Positions 45,126 through 51,387 of a stretch of 64,000 nt of DNA are shown here, piece by piece. Position 1 is the first letter of the stretch; each line of letters starts with the position of its first letter. The DNA is from Eubacterium sulci ATCC 35585 (GTDB lineage Bacteria > Bacillota > Clostridia > Peptostreptococcales > Anaerovoracaceae), in contig CP012068.1 in assembly GCA_001189495.1 (NCBI GenBank), positions 496,001-560,000 on the forward strand, written 5' to 3'. The notes beneath the pieces were generated by a model. The model had not been told where the DNA came from and ran no database searches. It was given only the letters and a program-made list of their open reading frames with translations. The position numbers were made by a program, and so were the translations under genes.

Positions 45126-45866
45126 ATGCAATTCACCCATTCTTGGTATAAAAACATAATAGAGCTAGCAAAGAAGCAAGGATATTCTTTCTGTGATTAC
45201 TCTAACTATAATAGATATGATCAGGAAATAATCCTAAGGCATGATGTAGATATGTCGCTAGAAAAAGCTGTTGAAATGGCTAAAATTGAAAATGAACTTG
45301 GTGTTTCGTCAACCTATTTTATTCTGATGTTTACAAACTTCTATAATGTTGGAGGAAATAGAGAACGTCATTTGATTAAAGAACTTGTTGAACTAGGCCA
45401 TAATGTCGGCTTGCACTTTGATGATACGGTATATTGCTCAGAGAAGGATAGAAGAAGTTTTGACTATAGCAAGGCAATTACACAGGAAGCCAGAATACTT
45501 TCTGACATAATCGGCGAGAAAGTAAAATTCATGTCAATGCATAGACCAGATAAAATCACTCTCGATATGAATATTAATACCGAGGGAATAATAAATGCCT
45601 ATGACAAGGTCTTTTTTGATGGAGAAATCAAATATGTATCGGATAGCAGAAGACGCTGGAGAGAGGACATAGATAGCATAATAGCAAATAAGACATATGA
45701 TAAAATTCAGATGCTCGTTCATCCTCTATGGTATTATGAAAAAGAAATCTCAATTGGAGATGCACTTAAGAAGATAATTGAATCAAGCGTACACGATAGG
45801 TTCCTAGCAATAAAAGAGAATATAAGCAATACTGATGAAATATTAAATGAAAAAGATTATATATAG
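45126..45866 (+). CDS. Polysaccharide deacetylase-like protein
   Basis: A 246-residue protein with NodB/CE4-like features: 'EIILRHDVDMSLEKAVEMA' with the HDVD metal site, 'HNVGLHFDDTVYC', and 'KFMSMHRPDK' as a third histidine motif. No signal peptide, so it acts in the cytoplasm, as do similar small members in glycan loci, whose substrates are not known. It could deacetylate an N-acetyl group on a nucleotide or lipid-linked sugar, leaving a free amine for the LpxD-like protein that follows 30 bases later (inference). Confidence 0.78.
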   Translation: MQFTHSWYKNIIELAKKQGYSFCDYSNYNRYDQEIILRHDVDMSLEKAVEMAKIENELGVSSTYFILMFTNFYNVGGNRERHLIKELVELGHNVGLHFDDTVYCSEKDRRSFDYSKAITQEARILSDIIGEKVKFMSMHRPDKITLDMNINTEGIINAYDKVFFDGEIKYVSDSRRRWREDIDSIIANKTYDKIQMLVHPLWYYEKEISIGDALKKIIESSVHDRFLAIKENISNTDEILNEKDYI

Positions 45867-45870
45867 GGTT

Positions 45871-45886
45871 TTGAGAGATTTCTCAA
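45871..45886 (+). promoter_or_regulatory. Hairpin abutting the SD of LpxD-like copy 2
   Basis: TTGAGA-GATT-TCTCAA, directly followed by GGAGGG; it may modulate translation or stabilise the downstream transcript. Confidence 0.4.
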
Positions 45887-45896
45887 GGAGGGAATT

Positions 45897-46802
45897 ATGA
45901 AATTATCGGAGTTAAATAACTTAATTGATGAAAAGGTAGAGGTCATCTGTGATGGCGAATTTGAATCAGTTATGCTTTCTGGACTTAGATACAATAAAAA
46001 CTCAAAAACTATAGCATACATATTATCAAAAGCTTTCTTCCAGGAGATAAAGGATGTGGGTGTAAACTGTATAATATGTCCTAGTGCTATAGCTGAAGAA
46101 GTTAAGAATGAGTTCAATGGTGGAATATGCATATCAGATGATCCTAAGACGGTATTTTTCCAGGCTCATGAGGCGATATCAAAGAAGACGGTTGAGAAGT
46201 TTGATACGATTATAGGAGAAAATTGTAGCATAGCAGAGTCTGCGATTATTTCACCAACGAATGTAAAAATAGGAAACAATGTAGTAATAGATCCACAGGT
46301 TGTAATTTACGATGGTGTTGTAATTGATGACAATGTTAGGATCATGAGTGGAACGGTGATTGGATCTCCTGCTTTTTATTACTATGGCGAAGGAGAGAAA
46401 AAGAAGCTAGTTTATAGTTCAGGAACAGTACACATATATGAGGGAGCAACGATTCATACCAATGTTACAATTCAGAAAGGTGTAATCGGAGGAGAAACAA
46501 AAATCGGAAGATTTTCATCCATAGATAATTGTATAATGATTGGGCACGATACCTGGATAGGAGAAGGGGTTATAGCTGCTGCAAATATTACATTTGGTGG
46601 CTGGTCTGAAGTTAAGGATAACACCTTTGTCGGTGTGCAATCTTGTCTAGCTCCAAAAGTTGTTGTAGGAAAGAATTGCAAGATATCCATGGGTGCAGTG
46701 GTAACTAAGGATGTTCCTGATAACTCACAGGTGTCAGGTAACTTTGCAATAGATCATAAGATTTATATAGAACACCTAAAATCAATTTTAAATGCGAAAT
46801 AG
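45897..46802 (+). CDS. LpxD-like left-handed beta-helix acyltransferase, copy 2
   Basis: A 301-residue LpxD-like protein. The N-terminal domain ends 'ISDDPKTVFFQAHEAI', equivalent to the UDP-binding domain of LpxD, and hexapeptide repeats fill the rest. The catalytic-His zone reads 'GRFSSIDNCIMIGHDTWIG', and the C-terminus has 'ISMGAVVTKDVPDNSQVSGNFA', which resembles an acyl-CoA/ACP binding turn. It is closest in length to copy 3, directly downstream, but clearly diverged in sequence. Function as for copy 1: an N- or O-acyltransferase on a nucleotide sugar, acyl group unknown. Confidence 0.83.
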   Translation: MKLSELNNLIDEKVEVICDGEFESVMLSGLRYNKNSKTIAYILSKAFFQEIKDVGVNCIICPSAIAEEVKNEFNGGICISDDPKTVFFQAHEAISKKTVEKFDTIIGENCSIAESAIISPTNVKIGNNVVIDPQVVIYDGVVIDDNVRIMSGTVIGSPAFYYYGEGEKKKLVYSSGTVHIYEGATIHTNVTIQKGVIGGETKIGRFSSIDNCIMIGHDTWIGEGVIAAANITFGGWSEVKDNTFVGVQSCLAPKVVVGKNCKISMGAVVTKDVPDNSQVSGNFAIDHKIYIEHLKSILNAK

Positions 46803-46820
46803 AATGGATGAAGATTAGTT

Positions 46821-46834
46821 TTCTTTCGAAAGAA
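46821..46834 (+). promoter_or_regulatory. Palindrome next to the SD of LpxD-like copy 3
   Basis: TTCTTTCGAAAGAA, a perfect 14-base palindrome whose right arm runs into the SD (AAGAAGG), 6 bases before the start codon. Confidence 0.4.
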
Positions 46835-46841
46835 GGTAAGT

Positions 46842-47747
46842 ATGTTTTTAAGTGACATTATGGAAAAGATGGGCATTCCATTTGAGGTGATTGACGAGAA
46901 GCCTGTAAAATCACTTGGTTTAGTGAACTATAACAATGGAGATGCCGTATGTACTTTTGCAGAGAATATTTCTTTTTTAGAATCAGTACCAAAGGGCGTA
47001 TCAATGCTGATAACAAAGGTAGAAATAGCAGAAGTTCTAAAAAAAGAAACACGAAATTATGGATTTATAATTACAGAACATCCTCGCGTTGCATTCTTTT
47101 TGCTTCACAACTTTCTCACTAGGACAGAAGAGTATAGAAGAGGCTTAAGCCCAACTGTTATAGGTGAGAATTGTAATATAAGCAAAATGTCATGTATTGC
47201 CGAAAACAATGTTGTTATTGGTAATAATGTAACTATAGAAGAGTTTGTTTCAATCAAAGAAAATACCGTTATAGGTGATAATTCAGTAATTAGAGCTGGC
47301 ACTATAATAGGTGGAACTGGATTTGAATTCAAGAAAAATGGTAGTGGTGATGAGAGCTTTTTGGTTGAGCATGTCGGCGGTGTAAGAATAGGAAAAAATG
47401 TTGAAATTCAGCACAATGTGTGTCTAGATAGAGCAATCTATCCATGGGATGACACAGTTGTAGATGACCATAGCAATATAGATAATCTTGTATATATCGC
47501 CCATGGAGTAAAAATAGGAAAGCTTAGCCTTGTTGCATCAGGTGCTACAATAGGTGGACGTTGTAATATCGGTGACAATGTTTGGATAGGACTTGGGGCA
47601 ATAATTAGAAATGGCATAGATTTAGGAGCGGGTAGCAGAGCAAATATGGGCGCTGTTGTGACTAAATCAGTAGGCGAGGGAGAAGCTGTGAGTGGCAACT
47701 TTGCGAGAAATCATGAAGAACTTATAGCGGAGATAAAGAGAAAATAG
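46842..47747 (+). CDS. LpxD-like left-handed beta-helix acyltransferase, copy 3
   Basis: A 301-residue LpxD-like protein. The N-terminal domain ends 'ITEHPRVAFFLLHNFL', the clearest match of the three to the LpxD 'NPRLAF' block. The beta-helix has 'HVGGVRIGKNVEIQHNVCLDRAI' and the catalytic-His block 'DDHSNIDNLVYIAHGVKIG', again very LpxD-like. It is the third such gene in the locus and adjacent to copy 2, so at least one tandem duplication is likely. Probable nucleotide-sugar N-acyltransferase. Confidence 0.85.
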   Translation: MFLSDIMEKMGIPFEVIDEKPVKSLGLVNYNNGDAVCTFAENISFLESVPKGVSMLITKVEIAEVLKKETRNYGFIITEHPRVAFFLLHNFLTRTEEYRRGLSPTVIGENCNISKMSCIAENNVVIGNNVTIEEFVSIKENTVIGDNSVIRAGTIIGGTGFEFKKNGSGDESFLVEHVGGVRIGKNVEIQHNVCLDRAIYPWDDTVVDDHSNIDNLVYIAHGVKIGKLSLVASGATIGGRCNIGDNVWIGLGAIIRNGIDLGAGSRANMGAVVTKSVGEGEAVSGNFARNHEELIAEIKRK

Positions 47748-47755
47748 GATAGTCT

Positions 47756-48838
47756 ATGAGTTTAAAAGTTTTATATATAACATTTACTGACTTTGGAGAA
47801 CTTTCATCAGGTTCTTCAGTTAGACCGTTTAGAATGTACAATGCACTCGTAAATCTAGGCTACGATGTAAAGCTCTTAGAAGGACAGCAAAATAGAAGAA
47901 AAGAAAGGCAAGCAAAGGTAAAAGAAATAATAAACTGGCTTGACGAAAACAAGCCGGATATTTGTTATGTTGAGCCACCTTCTGGTCCTTTTTTTAATCA
48001 AATAGATATAAGCCTTTTAAAGAAGGTACATAATATGGGCGTTCCTATTGGATTGTTCTACAGAGATTTCTATTGGAGATTCTCAAAGTGGGCATGGAAG
48101 GGAACACCTCTTTGGAAGCAAAGCATTCTTAAAATGATGCATAGAAGAGATCTTGCAGCATTTAAGAAATATTGCGATGTAGTCTATTTCCCTTCACAGG
48201 AATGTACAAAAGTTCTTGCTGATGTGAAGTTTAAAGAAATTGGAATATTACCGCCGGGCTGCAATGAACCTAAAGGCGGAGTCAAGCTAGGAGCAAGGGA
48301 AATATTTTATGCTGGAGGTGTCAGAGAAGCTGACGGTATGGATGATCTTCTTATTGCCCTAGATAGAATTAACAAAAGTGGACTAGATGTGAAGCTAAAT
48401 CTTATAACCAAAAAAGAAGAACTAGTTCATATCAAAAATAGCAGTCTACTAGATAGTGATTGGATAGAGGTAATGGAAGCTTCGGGAGAGGCGCTAGAAC
48501 CTATATATGCAAAATGCGACCTAGGAATACTGCCAAAAAAAAGACATTTCTATATGGATATGGCAATATCGGTAAAGGTTCTAGAGTGCATGAGCCACGG
48601 ACTACCCATGATATCTACTGACTGTCCAGCCATGGCAAGATTCATAGAGCAAAACGAAAGCGGTATTATTTGCAAAGAAGGTTCAGAAAGTATAGAAGAA
48701 GCTATTCGTAAGTATTATACAGACGAAGAACTTTATAAGCGCTTAATCGAGAATGTAAAAAAAGCGGCTCTTAATAACACTTGGGAAAAGAGAATTGAAC
48801 AGGTAGTTTCGGATCTACTTAATGAAAAAACTAATTAA
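47756..48838 (+). CDS. Glycosyltransferase, family 4 type
   Basis: A 360-residue GT-B protein. N-terminus 'LKVLYITFTDFGELSSGSSVRP'; C-terminal donor domain with 'EIFYAGGVREADGMDDLLIAL' and 'SVKVLECMSHGLPMISTDCP', the E-containing nucleotide-sugar motif. A Trp/Arg-rich stretch ('YRDFYWRFSKWAWKG') may touch the membrane. Starts 8 bases after LpxD-like copy 3. Confidence 0.85.
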   Translation: MSLKVLYITFTDFGELSSGSSVRPFRMYNALVNLGYDVKLLEGQQNRRKERQAKVKEIINWLDENKPDICYVEPPSGPFFNQIDISLLKKVHNMGVPIGLFYRDFYWRFSKWAWKGTPLWKQSILKMMHRRDLAAFKKYCDVVYFPSQECTKVLADVKFKEIGILPPGCNEPKGGVKLGAREIFYAGGVREADGMDDLLIALDRINKSGLDVKLNLITKKEELVHIKNSSLLDSDWIEVMEASGEALEPIYAKCDLGILPKKRHFYMDMAISVKVLECMSHGLPMISTDCPAMARFIEQNESGIICKEGSESIEEAIRKYYTDEELYKRLIENVKKAALNNTWEKRIEQVVSDLLNEKTN

Positions 48839-48841
48839 AAA

Positions 48842-48866
48842 AAGGAGAAATGATACCATAAGGTAT
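48842..48866 (+). promoter_or_regulatory. SD separated from its start by a short hairpin
   Basis: AAAGGAG (48841-48847) is followed two bases later by ATG ATA CCA TAA and a small ATACC/GGTAT hairpin (48853-48866). The annotated start is at 48880, some 32 bases past the SD, so the hairpin could loop out the intervening RNA. Confidence 0.35.
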
Positions 48867-48879
48867 TATCAAATAAACT

Positions 48880-49941
48880 ATGAAGATAATGCATGGAATG
48901 CGAGAGGTTGCAGGTCAAGCATACTATTCAGTAAAGGGTCTACGAAGTAATGGATACGATGCAAAGCTCATATTGTGGGATGAATCACCTCTTAAGTATC
49001 CGTATGATGAATGTTTGATGATGGTACAAGGGAAAAAATATATGTACCCAATATATGCACTAAAAACATTCGCAAACTTTGTTAAATGTGCTTTTAAATA
49101 CGATACATATCATTTTCATTTCGGGCATAGTCTTTTACCTTGGAATTTAGACCTGCCTTTTTTGAAGTTATTGAAGAAAAATATTTTCTTCGAGTTTCAT
49201 GGCTCAGATGTGAGGCAAGAATCAATTGCCTATAGGATGAACCACTACTGGAGAGAGGTTGGGCTAACAAACGAAGAAAAGCTGAGAACAAGAATGCTTA
49301 AGCTGGGAAAGTATGCTAAAGCTTTTATTGTTCACGATGATGAACTGCTTCCTCATTTTTCACAGGAGCTAAAACCATATATAGTTCCATTAAGAATAGA
49401 GCCAGAGAGATTTACTCCAGAATATCCAGATCCTGCAAAGGGTAAAGTAACTATAGTACACGCACCATCAAACAGAGGTGTCAAGGGAACAAAATACATA
49501 CATAGTGCTGTAGAAAATCTAAAAAAGAAATACGATATTGAATATATTTTAGTCGAAAATATGACTCAAAATGAAGCTTTCAAGGAGTATCAGAAAGCTG
49601 ATATTATTGTCGATCAAATACTTGGAGGAAGCTATGGTGTGTTCTCAATAGAAGCCATGGCTATGGGAAAGCCAGTAATCACATACATTACAGATGAAAT
49701 GATTAAGACTTTTCCAGATGAGCTTCCGATAGTAAGTGCATCACCTTTAAATATACAAGAAGAAATAGAGAAACTGATTAACGACGGACAAATAAGGCAC
49801 GACTTAGGTGTCAAAGGTCGAAAATATATCGAAACCTACCATGATTGCAAGAAAAACGCAAAAGTGATAGCTAAGATCTATGAGGGGACTGCAAATAAAA
49901 CAAAGGGAAAGGATGCTTTTGAGGAAGTAAAAGAGCTTTAA
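48880..49941 (+). CDS. Glycosyltransferase, family 4 type
   Basis: A 353-residue GT-B protein. It begins 'MKIMHGMREVAGQAYYSVKGLR' and has the acceptor-domain block 'NIFFEFHGSDVRQ', a UDP-sugar domain with 'VTIVHAPSNRGVKGTKYI' and the motif 'GVFSIEAMAMGKPVITYI'. The start is poorly placed relative to the only strong SD (see the adjoining hairpin entry), so translation may depend on that structure; ATG 48889 and 48898 in frame are alternatives. Two bases separate it from the second flippase. Confidence 0.83.
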   Translation: MKIMHGMREVAGQAYYSVKGLRSNGYDAKLILWDESPLKYPYDECLMMVQGKKYMYPIYALKTFANFVKCAFKYDTYHFHFGHSLLPWNLDLPFLKLLKKNIFFEFHGSDVRQESIAYRMNHYWREVGLTNEEKLRTRMLKLGKYAKAFIVHDDELLPHFSQELKPYIVPLRIEPERFTPEYPDPAKGKVTIVHAPSNRGVKGTKYIHSAVENLKKKYDIEYILVENMTQNEAFKEYQKADIIVDQILGGSYGVFSIEAMAMGKPVITYITDEMIKTFPDELPIVSASPLNIQEEIEKLINDGQIRHDLGVKGRKYIETYHDCKKNAKVIAKIYEGTANKTKGKDAFEEVKEL

Positions 49942-49943
49942 CT

Positions 49944-51386
49944 ATGAGTGATAGCAAGTTTGGCAATTTCATAAAAGGAAGTGCGATACTAGTACTTGCA
50001 AATATGATGATTAAGGCGATAAATTTCTTTCTTTTACCGCTTTATACTAAATATTTGACACCTACAGAACTTGGTATTTCCGATGCTATAACCAATGTGA
50101 CAGCTATACTTTTGCCTATTCTTATGTTAGGACTTGATTCCGCCTTTAGTGCCTTTTACTTCGATGAGAGAACGGAAGAACATAAGCGCAAAGTATTCAA
50201 TACATCGCTGGTAACTCTTATAATTGCGGGAATTGTACCGTTTATAATAGCTATATTTAGTAGGGACATTTCACTATGGCTATTCGGTACCGAAAAGCAT
50301 CAGATTCTAGTTGCAGTGGCGCTCATAACGATAAGCTTTAACCTTTGGTATACACCATATGCGCTATATGCGAGGATGGAAAATCGCATGTTCCTCTTTG
50401 CAATGGTAAATGTGAGCGCATCGCTTTTGATGATAGGTTCAAATATAGTATTTGTATCGGTAATGCATCTTGGTGCGTTTGCTTTGATACTGAGTTCTGC
50501 TATAGTCCAGCTATTTCAGATGCTCGCATATCTAGTCTTTATGCCGAAGCTATTTAAGTACCAAGAGTACGATAAGCAGCTTCTAAACCAAATGCTAAAG
50601 TATTCAATTCCTATAATTCCGACTGCTATTGCAGCTTGGTTTTTGAACCTTTCAGACAGATACATCATATTGCATTACTTTTCTGCTGCAGAGGTGGGAA
50701 TCTATGGTATAGGCGCTAGATTTAGCTCAGTGCTATCAATTCTATCAAATGCAGTATTTACCGCATATACGACATTTGCCTTTGATAAGAAAGATGATGA
50801 GGACGCAAAGTATCAGTATAAGCGAGTGCTTGGCTTTTATTATATGATTTTGATGCTCACATGTATTTTCGTGACAATGTGGGGCAAGGAGATAATCGCT
50901 TTGATGTCGAATTCAGCATACGGTGCGGCATACTTGCTTCTTCCGGGGCTACTGTTTGGACAGGTGATGTACGGCGTTTCTGTCATAGTTGGATATGGTC
51001 TTTCATTTGAAAAAAAGACAAACTATATTTTCGCAGCAAACGTCATTGGTGCAGTCCTTAACATAGTACTAAATTTTGCATTTATACCAAGCTTTGGTGT
51101 TGAGGCAGCTGCTTATACAACATATGTAGGCTACTTTGTCATGGCGATACTTTTATATGTATTTGCGCAAAAGTTTTATCCATGTGACTATGCAATATCA
51201 AAGGTTATAATCAGCAATGTTATTATAATTGCGCTAGCTACATTCATGAATCACTATGAGATGGCTTTGGGAATCAGAGCTTTGCTCACAGCGGCTAGCC
51301 TAGCTTTGATATTTATTTTATATAGGGATGCGATCAAAGATATATTTATGATTCTTGTGAGAGTCAAGAGAAAAATAAGGGGTTAA
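49944..51386 (+). CDS. Polysaccharide flippase (Wzx/MVF type), second of two
   Basis: A 480-residue membrane protein with about 14 helices of the oligosaccharide flippase family. Seen: 'FIKGSAILVLANMMIKAINFFLLPLYTKYLTPTELG', the usual first-helix block, then 'LDSAFSAFYFDERTEEHKRKVF' and 'IPIIPTAIAAWFLNLSDRYII'. These fit the Clostridia/Bacillus 'lipopolysaccharide biosynthesis' flippases. Having two flippases suggests two lipid-linked products or a secondary role for one. It ends one base before the polymerase fusion gene, so the pair is probably translated together. Confidence 0.9.
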   Translation: MSDSKFGNFIKGSAILVLANMMIKAINFFLLPLYTKYLTPTELGISDAITNVTAILLPILMLGLDSAFSAFYFDERTEEHKRKVFNTSLVTLIIAGIVPFIIAIFSRDISLWLFGTEKHQILVAVALITISFNLWYTPYALYARMENRMFLFAMVNVSASLLMIGSNIVFVSVMHLGAFALILSSAIVQLFQMLAYLVFMPKLFKYQEYDKQLLNQMLKYSIPIIPTAIAAWFLNLSDRYIILHYFSAAEVGIYGIGARFSSVLSILSNAVFTAYTTFAFDKKDDEDAKYQYKRVLGFYYMILMLTCIFVTMWGKEIIALMSNSAYGAAYLLLPGLLFGQVMYGVSVIVGYGLSFEKKTNYIFAANVIGAVLNIVLNFAFIPSFGVEAAAYTTYVGYFVMAILLYVFAQKFYPCDYAISKVIISNVIIIALATFMNHYEMALGIRALLTAASLALIFILYRDAIKDIFMILVRVKRKIRG

Positions 51387-51387
51387 G

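Noticed and set aside
40771-47747. Lipid A biosynthesis genes
   Set aside because: LpxD-like folds alone do not show lipid A; no lpxA, lpxB or lpxC is present and the wall proteins are Gram-positive in type.
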